A DNA stretch of 33,471 nt from Gammaproteobacteria bacterium (GCA_018827205.1 JAHJXZ010000087.1:1-33471); one strand, 5' to 3'; positions 17,443-25,639 are shown, counted from the stretch's first letter. Program-made: numbers and translations. Notes: generated by a model not told the origin, from the sequence alone.

Positions 17443-17985
17443 ATGCGAACGCTGTTGATCTGTTGTCTGCTGGCGTTACTGGTAGGGTGCGCTGGCCCGA
17501 AGGTGAATGATTACGCCAGCGAACAGCCGCGCTTGGAGTTGAGTGATTACTTCAACGGCGACTTGCAGGCCTGGGGCATGTTCCAGAACCGTTCCGGTGA
17601 GGTGGTCAAGCGCTTCCATGTGGCCATGACCGGCACCTGGGATGGCGATGTGGGCGTGCTCGACGAACGGTTTACCTACAGTGATGGCTCAACTGAGCGC
17701 CGCGTATGGACCCTGAAAAAGCAGGCTGATGGCAGTTGGCGCGGTACTGCTGATGATGTCGTTGGTGAGGCTGTTGGCCAGGTTGCCGGCAATACCTTGC
17801 GCTGGCGCTACAAGCTGCGGTTGAAGGTCGATGACTCAACCTATGTGGTTGATTTTGATGACTGGATGTTCCTGATGGACGGCCAGGTGATGCTCAACCG
17901 AGCGCGTATGTCGAAGTGGGGCATTGATCTTGGCCAGGTCACCCTGAGCTTTTACAAGCCCGCAGTGGCTGAGAGCGTCGAGTAG
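17443..17985 (+). CDS. DUF3833 family lipoprotein
   Basis: The 180-residue precursor begins MRTLLICCLLALLVGC: a short signal with lipobox LLVGC and Cys16 as lipidation site. The mature part (GPKVNDYASEQPRLELSDYF, LQAWGMFQNRSGEVVKRF, YSDGSTERRVWTL, VVDFDDWMFLMDGQVMLNRA, MSKWGIDLGQVTLSF) is the DUF3833 pattern, probably a beta-rich envelope protein of unknown function. GAGGT precedes the ATG at 17443 by 4 bases; a GTG two codons upstream is possible. It lies 23 bases after hemY, so it may be the last gene of the hem operon. Confidence 0.85.
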   Translation: MRTLLICCLLALLVGCAGPKVNDYASEQPRLELSDYFNGDLQAWGMFQNRSGEVVKRFHVAMTGTWDGDVGVLDERFTYSDGSTERRVWTLKKQADGSWRGTADDVVGEAVGQVAGNTLRWRYKLRLKVDDSTYVVDFDDWMFLMDGQVMLNRARMSKWGIDLGQVTLSFYKPAVAESVE

Positions 17986-18181
17986 CCGCCGGTTAAACGC
18001 TTGTATGAAATTTTCTCCAGCGCTACCTTGAAGGCCTAGGCCTGCGGGAATAATCTGGCTCACAGATACCGCCGGAAAGTTGCCGTTTCACGGCTGTCTT
18101 CCCAGAACTTGCACGGACTGACAAAAAACTGTCTCGATGCAGGCGAACAACACTAATAGCAATAGGGAAGTAGAGGTCATC

Positions 18182-18655
18182 ATGCTCGAGAGTTGTCAGA
18201 ACGCCCAGGAACGTTGGGGTGGGGTTCACCTGCTGATCGACCGCTGGCTGCAAGAGCGCAAGGAGCTGGTGGATGCCTATGCCGCCATCAACAGCTCGCC
18301 GCAAGCGCCGACTGCCAATGCCGAAGGCTTACAACGCTTCTGCGAAATTCTCGTCGATTACGTCTCCGCTGGCCATTTCGAGGTCTACGAACAGTTGACC
18401 AATGAAGCCAAGGCCTTTGGTGATCAGCGTGGCCTTGATCTGGCCAAGCAAATTTACCCGCGTATTGAAGTGATCACCGAGGTGGCGCTGGCCTTCAATG
18501 ACCGCTGCGATAAAGGTGACTGCCATGATTCGGCATCACTGCTCGATGAGCTGAGCCGTCTGGGCCAATTGCTGCACGAGCGTTTCGAACTGGAGGACTG
18601 CCTGATCGAAGTCCTGCACAACGCCCATCAGCAACAGGCCGCGCCAGCCCTTTGA
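18182..18655 (+). CDS. algQ: Anti-sigma-70 factor AlgQ/Rsd
   Basis: AlgQ (AlgR2, the Pseudomonas Rsd) binds region 4 of sigma-70 and shifts RNA polymerase use. It influences alginate, siderophore and nucleotide metabolism. The 157-residue protein starts [20 protein letters not shown], the hallmark of the family, followed by [34 protein letters not shown] and [19 protein letters not shown]. The frame is open upstream, but the conserved N-terminus begins at 18182. The 196-base upstream space should hold its promoter; I see no clear -35/-10 pair. It converges on the FKBP gene with a 12-base gap. Confidence 0.95.
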   Translation: MLESCQNAQERWGGVHLLIDRWLQERKELVDAYAAINSSPQAPTANAEGLQRFCEILVDYVSAGHFEVYEQLTNEAKAFGDQRGLDLAKQIYPRIEVITEVALAFNDRCDKGDCHDSASLLDELSRLGQLLHERFELEDCLIEVLHNAHQQQAAPAL

Positions 18656-18667
18656 TGCGCTGACTCA

Positions 18668-19312
18668 CTACTCCTTGGTGTCGAGCAACTCCAGCTCGAA
18701 TACCAAGGGTGAGTAGGGGGGAATCAAATCCCCCGCACCTTCTTCGCCATACGCTTGAGCTGACGGAATCACCAGGCGCCACTGCGCGCCCACCGGCATT
18801 TGCTGCAGCGCGCTACGCCATCCGGCAATCACACTGTCCAGACGAAACCACTGCGCGGTTTGACTTTCATCGAACTGACTGCCATCTGCCAGAAAGCCGA
18901 TATAGCGCACTTGAATGCGATCCTTCGGGCCAGGCTTGCGGCCGCTGCCGGCACGCAGTTCCTGCATCAGCACGCCATCCTGTAATACTCGCACGCCAGC
19001 TTTGGCTTTCTCCGTGGCGAGAAAACGCTGCTCTGCTTTTTTGGCTTTTTCGATGCGCTCCGGCGCGTTGGCCAGATGCGCCTCATGTTCGGCCAGCAGA
19101 CTTTCGATGCGCTTAGCATCGAGTGCCAGTGGTTCGTTGCGGTAGGCCTGGCGCAGGCCGTCGAGCAGGGCTTGCAGTTCCAGATCCGGCACCTCGTCGC
19201 GCAACCGCTCACCGAGTTTTACTCCCAGGCTGTAGGCCAGGTCATGGGTGTGCACGTCGGCCTGAGACACAGGCGCGAGCAGGCAAAGCAGTAGCAAGGC
19301 GAAACGTGGCAT
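18668..19312 (-). CDS. Periplasmic FKBP-type peptidyl-prolyl isomerase
   Basis: This 214-residue protein is a Mip/FklB-like proline isomerase. A signal peptide is clear: MPRFALLLLCLLAPVSQA, with cleavage expected before DVHTHDL. An FKBP_N helical dimerisation region follows (LAYSLGVKLGERLRDEVPDL to KKAEQRFLATEKAKAGV). The FKBP_C domain comes last (DRIQVRYIGFLADGSQFDES, VIAGWRSALQQMPVGAQWRL, VIPSAQAYGEEGAGDLIPPY, SPLVFELELLD). It should fold proteins in the periplasm. It sits between algQ and algP on the opposite strand, a known Pseudomonas arrangement. Confidence 0.92.
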   Translation of the reverse strand: MPRFALLLLCLLAPVSQADVHTHDLAYSLGVKLGERLRDEVPDLELQALLDGLRQAYRNEPLALDAKRIESLLAEHEAHLANAPERIEKAKKAEQRFLATEKAKAGVRVLQDGVLMQELRAGSGRKPGPKDRIQVRYIGFLADGSQFDESQTAQWFRLDSVIAGWRSALQQMPVGAQWRLVIPSAQAYGEEGAGDLIPPYSPLVFELELLDTKE

Positions 19313-19425
19313 GGGTGTTCTCCGGCCGAAGGTGCGCCGATTATGCCAGCCAGGCGCGGCGAGGTGGCAAGGCGGGCAAAAGGAGGACTAGTATGACGCC
19401 ATCTTCATCCGCCAGGAGGCGCGTC

Positions 19426-20355
19426 ATGTCGGCTACAAAGAATGCAAAGAAGAAATCAGTTAGTACCCCGCTGCACCTGTTGCAGCAACTTTCCAGCAGC
19501 CTGCTTGAGCATCTTGAAGATGCCTGCACGCGCGCTTTGGTTGATGCCGAGAAGCTGCTCGCCAAGCTGGAAAAACAACGCGGCAAAGCCCAGGAAAAAC
19601 TGCATAAAGCCCGTAGCAAAATGCAGGATGCAGCAGTAGCCGGCAAGGCCAAGGCCCAGGCCAAAGCTAAAGAAGCTGTGGCCGAGCTGGAGCAGCTGCT
19701 CGATACCCTGAAAGACCGCCAGAGCGAAACCCGCACCTATATCGCCAGCCTCAAGCGTGACGCGCAGGAAAGCCTGAAACTGGCTCAGGGCGTGGGCAAG
19801 GTTAAAGAAGCTGTAAACAAAGCGTTGGATAGCCGTTCGGTTAAGGCTGCTGCAGTTAAACCAGCTGCCAAGCCTGCAGCGACTAAAGCGCCAGCTAAGC
19901 CTGCTGCCAGTAAGCCAGCGGCAAAACCTGCCACTAAAGCTGCTGCGCCAGCCGCCAAGGCTCCGGCTAAGGCCCCGGCCAAACCGGCTGCCAAAGCCCC
20001 GACCAAGGCCGCAAGCAAAGCTCCCGTCGCAGCAAAACCTGCAGCCAAGGCACCCGCCAAACCTGCGGCGAAGAAACCAGCAGCGGCCAGCGCGGCCAAG
20101 CCTGCAGCGAGCAAGCCGGTGGCACAGCCTGCCAAGGCAGCGGTTAAACCTGCAGTGAAGAAAGCCCCTGCGGCTAAAACCGCCAGCAAATCTGCGGCCA
20201 AGCCAGCTGTAAAACCTGCAGCTAAGCCGGTTGTGAAGAAAGCTGCCGCCAAGCCCGCTGCTAAACCGGTTGCTGCCCAGCCAGTGGTTGCCAACGCTGC
20301 GGTTGCCGAAGCGCCTGCAGGCAGCAATGGCAGTACCCCGCCAAGCGCTGTTTAA
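19426..20355 (+). CDS. algP: Histone-like transcriptional regulator AlgP (AlgR3)
   Basis: AlgP is a histone H1-like DNA-binding protein reported to activate alginate genes in mucoid P. aeruginosa. The 309-residue protein has a helical N-terminal half (PLHLLQQLSSSLLEHLEDAC, AEKLLAKLEKQRGKAQEKLH, DTLKDRQSETRTYIASLKRD). From about residue 145 a low-complexity Lys-Pro-Ala tail made of degenerate KPAA-type repeats runs to about 288, ending GSNGSTPPSAV. The ATG at 19426 has AGGAGG 6 bases upstream and matches the known N-terminus. A second in-frame ATG at 19393, also behind AGGAGG, would add eleven residues. The stop overlaps the end of the convergent TIGR02444 gene. Confidence 0.93.
   Translation: MSATKNAKKKSVSTPLHLLQQLSSSLLEHLEDACTRALVDAEKLLAKLEKQRGKAQEKLHKARSKMQDAAVAGKAKAQAKAKEAVAELEQLLDTLKDRQSETRTYIASLKRDAQESLKLAQGVGKVKEAVNKALDSRSVKAAAVKPAAKPAATKAPAKPAASKPAAKPATKAAAPAAKAPAKAPAKPAAKAPTKAASKAPVAAKPAAKAPAKPAAKKPAAASAAKPAASKPVAQPAKAAVKPAVKKAPAAKTASKSAAKPAVKPAAKPVVKKAAAKPAAKPVAAQPVVANAAVAEAPAGSNGSTPPSAV
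19846..20290 (+). repeat. Degenerate tandem repeats encoding the AlgP Lys-Pro-Ala tail
   Basis: This part of algP is a run of imperfect short units of about 12 bases (AAACCTGCAGCC and variants) that encode KPAAKPAA-like peptide. Such tracts can gain or lose units by slippage, and algP repeat instability has been described in P. aeruginosa. The units here are more diverged than a pure tandem array, which should make them fairly stable. Confidence 0.85.
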
Positions 20356-20816
20356 GCGCTGAGATGTGCCGCCGCGATGCGCAGCGTTTGCAGCGCATCG
20401 CGGTTGCCGGGCAGGGGGACTAGGCGTTCCAGCCAGTTCGGTGGCGCTTTCGCCGTGCTGTTCGACCAGTCTTGAGTACACATCTCCAGGCGTTCCAGCT
20501 GTTCGCGTTCAGCGGCCAGTTCGAGTTTCTTGACCTGTTCACGCAACGCCGCCAGAGCGTTATCGCTCTGCGCCAGCTCACGCCAGTTCTGCCGCAATTG
20601 GCGCAGCGGCATCACCACTTGTTGTTGCCAGGGTTGCGCGAGCGCGCGCAACGCTTCGGCGCGCTCATCGCAGTAGGCAATTTGCCGGCGTTCCAGCCAG
20701 GCGGCGCAGAGCAACAGGCACACATCCGCACCCTGCGTTTGCAGCAGCAGGCAGGCGGCCTCGACACTAGGTCGTTGATACAGTGCTTCGGCGAATCGCC
20801 ACAGGTCAGTAGGCAT
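20352..20816 (-). CDS. TIGR02444 family protein
   Basis: The 154-residue protein begins MPTDLWRFAEALYQRPSVEA and contains CLLLQTQGADVCLLLCAAWL, then LALQ-type helices (QQQVVMPLRQLRQNWRELA, REQVKKLELAAEREQLERLE). I recognise it as the TIGR02444 family, widespread in gammaproteobacteria, uncharacterised and all-helical. No signal peptide or membrane segment is evident. It is divergent from the ABC-F gene with 50 bases between starts, so two promoters must be packed there. Its stop overlaps the algP stop by four bases on the opposite strand. Confidence 0.85.
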   Translation of the reverse strand: MPTDLWRFAEALYQRPSVEAACLLLQTQGADVCLLLCAAWLERRQIAYCDERAEALRALAQPWQQQVVMPLRQLRQNWRELAQSDNALAALREQVKKLELAAEREQLERLEMCTQDWSNSTAKAPPNWLERLVPLPGNRDALQTLRIAAAHLSA

Positions 20817-20866
20817 GGTGCTTTCCGGGTTTCTCTAAAGGGACTCTGGTAGACTCCGCCGCCATT

Positions 20867-22777
20867 ATGATCCGACTCCTGAACCTGACTTTACAGCGTG
20901 GCCCTCAGCGTCTGCTAGAAGACGCCGAGATGACCCTGCACCCCGGCCACAAAGCCGGCCTGATCGGCGCCAACGGTGCCGGCAAATCCAGCCTGTTCGC
21001 CTTGTTTCGCGGTGAGCTGAGTGCGGACGCGGGCGACTGCCTGATTCCCGCCGATTGGCGCGTGGCGCACATGCGCCAGGAGATCGACGCGGTCGAGCGC
21101 CAGGCGGTGGATTACGTGCTCGATGGCGATGTAAAGCTGCGTCGGGTGCAGGCCGAGCTGGCCGTGGCCGAAGCGGCGCATGATGGCGCCGCCGTGGCGC
21201 GTTTGCACACCGAGCTCGACACCCTCGACGGTTACAGTGCCGATGCGCGGGCGCGCAAGCTGCTCGCCGGCCTGGGTTTTGACAGTGCACAGATGGATCG
21301 CCGGGTTGGCGACTTCTCCGGTGGCTGGCGCATGCGCCTGAACCTGGCGCAGGCACTGATGTGCCCGTCCGACCTGCTGCTGCTCGATGAACCGACCAAC
21401 CACCTCGACCTCGACGCGATCCTCTGGCTGGAAGGCTGGCTGAAAAGTTACCCCGGTACCTTGCTGCTGATCTCCCATGACCGCGATTTCCTGGATGCCG
21501 TAGTGGACCATGTGGCTCACCTCGATCAGCAGAAGCTGACCCTGTATCGCGGCGGCTATTCGGCCTTCGAGCGCACCCGTGCCGAGCGTCTGGCGCAGCA
21601 GCAACAAGCGTACGAGAAGCAGCAAGTGCAGCGTGCGCACATGGAAAAATACATTGCGCGCTTCAAGGCACAGGCCACTAAAGCCCGTCAGGCGCAGAGC
21701 CGGATCAAGGCGCTGGAGCGCATGGAGGAATTATCCGCCGCCCATGTCGATTCACCCTTCGACTTCAGCTTCCGCGAAGCCGACAAGATTTCCAGTCCGC
21801 TGCTGGATCTGAGCGAAGGCCACCTTGGTTATGGCGACAAAGTAGTGCTGGAGAAGGTCAAACTGAACCTGGCTCCCGGCGCGCGCATTGGCTTGCTTGG
21901 GCCGAACGGCGCGGGTAAATCGACCCTGATCAAGAACCTGTCGAATGAACTGCAACCGATCAGCGGCCGTTTGCAGCGTGGCGAGAACCTGGTGGTTGGC
22001 TACTTTGCCCAGCATCAACTCGATGCCCTGGATGACAAGGCCAGCCCGCTGCTGCATTTTCAGCGCCTGGCGCCGACTGAGCGTGAGCAGACCTTGCGTG
22101 ATTTTCTCGGTGGTTTCGACTTCCGTGGCCCGCGCTGTGACGAGCCAGTGCTGAACTTCTCCGGTGGTGAAAAAGCCCGTCTGGCCTTGGCGTTGATCGC
22201 TTGGGGTAAGCCGAATCTGCTGCTGCTGGATGAGCCAACCAACCACCTCGACTTGGAAATGCGTCTGGCGCTGACCATGGCGCTGCAGGAGTTCAGCGGC
22301 GCCGTGGTGGTGGTTTCCCACGATCGTCATTTGCTGAAAAGCACCACCGATGAGTTCTTGTTGGTGGCCGGTGGTCAGGTGCAGCCGTTCGATGGTGATC
22401 TGGAAGACTACGCCCGCTGGTTGGTGGATTACCGCACGCGACAAGCGCCGACGAGTGGCGGCGAAAGCAGTCCGGATAAAGCCGACAAGCGCGTGCAGCG
22501 TCAGGCTGCGGCAGCGTTGCGTCAGCAACTGGCGCCGCACAAGCGCGAAGCCGACAAGCTGGAGAAAGAGCTCGGCCAGTTGCACGAGAAACTTGCGGCC
22601 GTAGAAGCCCGTCTGGGTCAAAGCGACATCTACGAAGCCGCGCAGAAAGACGCGCTGCGTGACGCTCTGGCCGAACAGGCCAAGCTGAAAAGCCGCGAAG
22701 CCGATCTGGAAGAGCGCTGGATGCTCGCGCTGGAAACCCTCGAAGCCCTGCAAGCCGAGCTGGAAGCCGCCAGTTGA
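20867..22777 (+). CDS. ABC-F family ATPase (YheS-like)
   Basis: The 636-residue protein has two ABC ATPase domains in one chain and no membrane part, which defines ABC-F. Domain 1 has Walker A GANGAGKSS (from Gly34), signature FSGGWRMRLNLAQAL and Walker B LLLLDEPTNHLDLDA. A linker of charged helices follows (ERLAQQQQAYEKQQVQRAHM). Domain 2 has Walker A GPNGAGKST, signature FSGGEKARLALAL and LLLLDEPTNHLD. A C-terminal coiled coil of about 100 residues ends the protein. Such proteins act on ribosomes as translation factors; YheS is the closest E. coli paralogue by appearance. The next gene starts inside its stop codon. Confidence 0.92.
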   Translation: MIRLLNLTLQRGPQRLLEDAEMTLHPGHKAGLIGANGAGKSSLFALFRGELSADAGDCLIPADWRVAHMRQEIDAVERQAVDYVLDGDVKLRRVQAELAVAEAAHDGAAVARLHTELDTLDGYSADARARKLLAGLGFDSAQMDRRVGDFSGGWRMRLNLAQALMCPSDLLLLDEPTNHLDLDAILWLEGWLKSYPGTLLLISHDRDFLDAVVDHVAHLDQQKLTLYRGGYSAFERTRAERLAQQQQAYEKQQVQRAHMEKYIARFKAQATKARQAQSRIKALERMEELSAAHVDSPFDFSFREADKISSPLLDLSEGHLGYGDKVVLEKVKLNLAPGARIGLLGPNGAGKSTLIKNLSNELQPISGRLQRGENLVVGYFAQHQLDALDDKASPLLHFQRLAPTEREQTLRDFLGGFDFRGPRCDEPVLNFSGGEKARLALALIAWGKPNLLLLDEPTNHLDLEMRLALTMALQEFSGAVVVVSHDRHLLKSTTDEFLLVAGGQVQPFDGDLEDYARWLVDYRTRQAPTSGGESSPDKADKRVQRQAAAALRQQLAPHKREADKLEKELGQLHEKLAAVEARLGQSDIYEAAQKDALRDALAEQAKLKSREADLEERWMLALETLEALQAELEAAS

Positions 22778-23361
22778 ACATCACTCTGCCGACCCTGGAA
22801 TGGTTGATGACCTGGCAAGAACCGCTGCTCAGGGTTGGTCAGGTGATCCTGATTGTGCTGCTGGCCTGGCTGTTTCAGCGCATTCTGACGCGTGGTATCA
22901 CCCGCCTCGGCAACCGCTACCCGCAGTTGCCAGCCGAGTTGCTGATGCCGTTGCGCGGCTTGCTGCGTTGGTTGATTCTCGGCAGCGCTTTTATGTTGGT
23001 ATTGGAGCGTTTGGGTGTTTCCGCCCAGGTGCTGTGGACGGCACTCACGGGTTTTGCAGCGGTGGCGGCGATTGCCTTTTTCGCCATCTGGAGCGTGTTG
23101 TCTAACATGTTCTGTGCGCTGCTGATTTTTGCCATGGGGCCGTTTCGCCTGGGCGATTGTGTCGAGGTGTTGGAAAGTGCCGACAAGCCTGGTGTACGTG
23201 GGCGAGTGGTGGCGATCAACCTGTTTTACACCACCCTGGAAGATCTCAGCGGTGATGCGCCCGGTGCCTGGGTGCAGATCCCCAATAGCCTGTTTTTCCA
23301 AAAAGCCGTGCGCCGCTGGCGTAATGGCGAACTCCCTACGCCGCGTAATACCGAGGTTTAA
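22774..23361 (+). CDS. Short MscS-family mechanosensitive channel-like protein
   Basis: The 195-residue protein has about three membrane helices: residues 20-38 (VGQVILIVLLAWLFQRIL), 62-82 (LLRWLILGSAFMLVLERL) and 88-115 (LWTALTGFAAVAAIAFFAIW, continuing SVLSNMFCALLIF). The MscS beta domain follows: PFRLGDCVEVLE, RGRVVAINLFYTTLED and VQIPNSLFFQKAVRRW. It stops there, without the C-terminal alpha/beta vestibule domain of typical 280-residue MscS. The start is TTG at 22774, overlapping the ABC-F stop (TTGA), so translation is likely coupled. It may be a small channel or a partner protein; channel function is inferred from family only. Confidence 0.85.
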   Translation: MNITLPTLEWLMTWQEPLLRVGQVILIVLLAWLFQRILTRGITRLGNRYPQLPAELLMPLRGLLRWLILGSAFMLVLERLGVSAQVLWTALTGFAAVAAIAFFAIWSVLSNMFCALLIFAMGPFRLGDCVEVLESADKPGVRGRVVAINLFYTTLEDLSGDAPGAWVQIPNSLFFQKAVRRWRNGELPTPRNTEV

Positions 23362-23367
23362 GCAATT

Positions 23368-24135
23368 ATGGAATGGCTGGCCAGCCCTGAACTCTGGGTC
23401 GCTTTTCTGACCCTGACCGCCCTGGAAATTGTCCTGGGCATCGACAACATCATCTTTATCTCGATCCTGGTCAGCCGTCTGCCCAAGCATCAGCAACCCA
23501 AGGCGCGTTTCTTCGGCCTGGCCTTGGCGATGGGCACGCGGATTCTGCTGCTGCTGTCGATCAGCTGGGTGATGCGCCTGACGGCCGACCTGTTCCATGT
23601 GTTCGACCAGGGCTTCTCTGGTCGTGATCTGATCCTGTTCTTCGGTGGCCTGTTTCTGTTGTGGAAGAGCACTGCGGAGATCTTCCACAGTCTGGAAGGC
23701 GAAGAAGAAGTCCAGTCCGCCGGTGGCAAGACTTACGGCTTTATGGGGATCATCGTGCAGATCGCCATTATCGACATCGTCTTCTCTCTCGATTCGGTCA
23801 TCACTGCAGTCGGCCTGGTCGACAACGTGCCGGTGATGGTCGCGGCCATCGTTATCTCGGTGATTGTGATGATGCTCTCGGCAGGCACCATCAGCGACTT
23901 TATCGACAAGCACCCGAGTCTGAAAATACTCGCTCTGTCGTTCCTCATCGTGGTCGGCACTGTGTTGGTCGCCGAAGCCTTCGGCGTGCATGTGCCGAAG
24001 GGTTATGTGTACTTCGCCATGGCTTTCTCGCTGGCGGTGGAAGCCGTCAACATCCGCATGCGTACGGCGCGTGCCCGCGCGCGCAAGGAAGAAGAGCTGG
24101 ACGCGGTGCAGCTGCGTAAGGGTTCGCCGGACTGA
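23368..24135 (+). CDS. TerC family integral membrane protein
   Basis: The 255-residue protein has about seven membrane helices and both TerC acidic signatures: TALEIVLGIDNIIFISIL near the N-terminus and IAIIDIVFSLDSVITAVGLV mid-protein. These Asp/Glu residues in membrane helices are thought to bind metal. TerC proteins are linked to tellurite resistance and metal (notably manganese) export or metalation of secreted proteins; the substrate here is not known. A basic, charged tail (RMRTARARARKEEELDAVQL) ends the protein. It lies 6 bases after the MscS-like gene, so ABC-F, MscS-like and TerC genes form an operon ended by a terminator. Confidence 0.92.
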   Translation: MEWLASPELWVAFLTLTALEIVLGIDNIIFISILVSRLPKHQQPKARFFGLALAMGTRILLLLSISWVMRLTADLFHVFDQGFSGRDLILFFGGLFLLWKSTAEIFHSLEGEEEVQSAGGKTYGFMGIIVQIAIIDIVFSLDSVITAVGLVDNVPVMVAAIVISVIVMMLSAGTISDFIDKHPSLKILALSFLIVVGTVLVAEAFGVHVPKGYVYFAMAFSLAVEAVNIRMRTARARARKEEELDAVQLRKGSPD

Positions 24136-24162
24136 TTAGCTGGCTGGGCGAGCAACACCACA

Positions 24163-24190
24163 AGGGGTAGGCTAAGGCCTGCCCTTTTTT
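24163..24190 (+). terminator. Rho-independent terminator after the TerC gene
   Basis: GGGTAGGC (24165-24172) pairs with GCCTGCCC (24177-24184), one pair being G-T, around the loop TAAG, and six T follow. It ends the ABC-F/MscS/TerC operon. Only 30 bases separate it from the next gene. Confidence 0.85.
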
Positions 24191-24220
24191 ATTTCGCTGT
24201 TCGTTTAATGGAGAAGTGTC

Positions 24221-24850
24221 ATGGCTCTGGAAACTTGGCTTGCGTTCTTTGTGGCCTGTTGGGTGATCAGCCTGTCTCCGGGCGCCGGGGCGATTGCCTC
24301 GATGTCGGCAGGGCTGCAATACGGCTTTTTACGCGGCTACTGGAATGCCCTGGGCCTGCAACTGGGCCTGGCCTTGCAGATTGCCATCGTGGCCGCCGGT
24401 GTCGGGGCGATTCTGGCTGCTTCGGAGCTGGCCTTCAGCTTGATCAAGTGGTTTGGCGTGGTCTACCTGGTGTACCTCGGCTATCGCCAGTGGCGGGCCC
24501 TGCCCAGTGATATGACGGCGCAGACCGAGCGGCCCATCGGCCGGCCGCTGACCCTTGTGCTGCGTGGCTTTCTGGTCAACTTCAGCAACCCCAAGGCGAT
24601 TGTCTTTATGCTCGCGGTACTGCCGCAGTTCCTTAACCCGCAGGCGCCGCTGCTGAGCCAGTATCTGGTGATGGGGGTGACCATGATCTGCGTCGATCTG
24701 ATCGTTATGGCCGGTTATACCGGCCTGGCCTCACGGGTGCTGGGCGCGCTGCGGTCGCCACGTCAGCAGAAGCTGATGAACCGCACCTTCGGCGCGCTGT
24801 TTGTTGGTGCGGCGGCGTTGCTGGCCAGTGTGCGTCGCGCGCCGGTCTGA
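24221..24850 (+). CDS. LysE/RhtB family amino acid exporter
   Basis: The 209-residue inner-membrane protein has about six helices. It opens MALETWLAFFVACWVISLSP with the LysE family SPGAGAIASMSAGLQYG motif. Further family features are AFSLIKWFGVVYLVYLGYRQWR and GFLVNFSNPKAIVFMLAVLPQF. Family members export lysine, arginine, threonine, homoserine lactone or related compounds by proton exchange. The RhtB-like motifs suggest neutral amino acids, but the substrate is not known. GGAGA lies before the ATG. It converges on the SDR gene with a 15-base gap. Confidence 0.93.
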   Translation: MALETWLAFFVACWVISLSPGAGAIASMSAGLQYGFLRGYWNALGLQLGLALQIAIVAAGVGAILAASELAFSLIKWFGVVYLVYLGYRQWRALPSDMTAQTERPIGRPLTLVLRGFLVNFSNPKAIVFMLAVLPQFLNPQAPLLSQYLVMGVTMICVDLIVMAGYTGLASRVLGALRSPRQQKLMNRTFGALFVGAAALLASVRRAPV

Positions 24851-24865
24851 TCTGGGCGAGTTGGC

Positions 24866-25639
24866 TTACCAGGGAATCGGCTGGCCATCCCAGCCCCAGA
24901 AGCTGCCGGTCTGCCCCGGACCATGCTGCTCGATCTGCGCCAGCAGGCATTCGGCGGCATAGTTTGGGGTAAACAGCTTGTCTGCCGGCACATTGGCCTG
25001 AAAGGGTTTCGACAGCTCGGTGTCGGTGGTGCCGGGGTGCAGGCTGAGCACGCAGCTGTTGGGGTTGAGCCGGCTGAGCTCGATGCTCGCCGTGTGCAGT
25101 AGCTGGTTCAGTGCTGCCTTGCTGGCGCGGTAGCTGTACCAGCCGCCGAGGCGGTTGTCGCCAATCGAACCGACCCGCGCCGACAGCGCCGCCACCGTGC
25201 ACGCATGCTGACCGCGTAGCAGCGGCAGCAGGTGCTTGAGCAACAGAATCGGCGCAAAGCTGTTGCGTTGAAAGGTCGCCAGCAACCCCTCAAGATTGAT
25301 CTGAGCCAAGCCCTTTTCGGCCTTTGCCGCGCCGTCCTGCAGCACGCCAACGCTGCATAGCAGTAGATGCAGGCGCGGGATGGCCGCGCGCAAATGCGTG
25401 GCCAGCTCACTCAGTGCCCGTTCATCGCATACATCTACATCCAGGCACTGCAGGCGCTGGCCGTACTGCTCTCGCAGTTCGCCAAGGCCAGTTGCCTGAG
25501 TGGCTTGGCGGGCAATGGCCCAGACCCCAGCGACATCGGCGCGGGCCAGCAACTGTTGGGTCAGCGCCAGACCAATCCCTCGGCTGGCGCCGCAGACCAC
25601 GACATGCGCTGGTTCTTCCAGGCGTTGCCAAAAATTCAT
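24866..25639 (-). CDS. Short-chain dehydrogenase/reductase (C-factor-like)
   Basis: The 257-residue protein is a classical SDR. The Rossmann motif is VVVCGASRGIGLAL (G17-x3-G21-x-G23) and the catalytic pair is Tyr170 and Lys174 in YSYRASKAAL, with Ser158 about 12 residues before the Tyr. LHLLLCSVGVLQDG replaces the usual NNAG with CSVG. The C-terminal LSLHPGTTDTELSKPFQANV resembles the CsgA/C-factor branch. The substrate is unknown. The ATG at 25639 has AGGAG upstream; the longer frame to 25681 lacks a site. It is divergent from the FTR1 gene. Confidence 0.9.
   Translation of the reverse strand: MNFWQRLEEPAHVVVCGASRGIGLALTQQLLARADVAGVWAIARQATQATGLGELREQYGQRLQCLDVDVCDERALSELATHLRAAIPRLHLLLCSVGVLQDGAAKAEKGLAQINLEGLLATFQRNSFAPILLLKHLLPLLRGQHACTVAALSARVGSIGDNRLGGWYSYRASKAALNQLLHTASIELSRLNPNSCVLSLHPGTTDTELSKPFQANVPADKLFTPNYAAECLLAQIEQHGPGQTGSFWGWDGQPIPW

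Noticed and set aside
19456..20481. Antisense open frames under algP, one Gly/Arg/Cys-rich and one Ala/Leu/Gly-rich
   Set aside because: They are the complements of the Lys-Pro-Ala repeats, whose low complexity removes stop codons.
22630..23991. A 453-codon antisense frame across the ABC-F, MscS and TerC genes
   Set aside because: It spans three well-supported genes, is rich in Gln, His and Asp, and has no recognisable domain.
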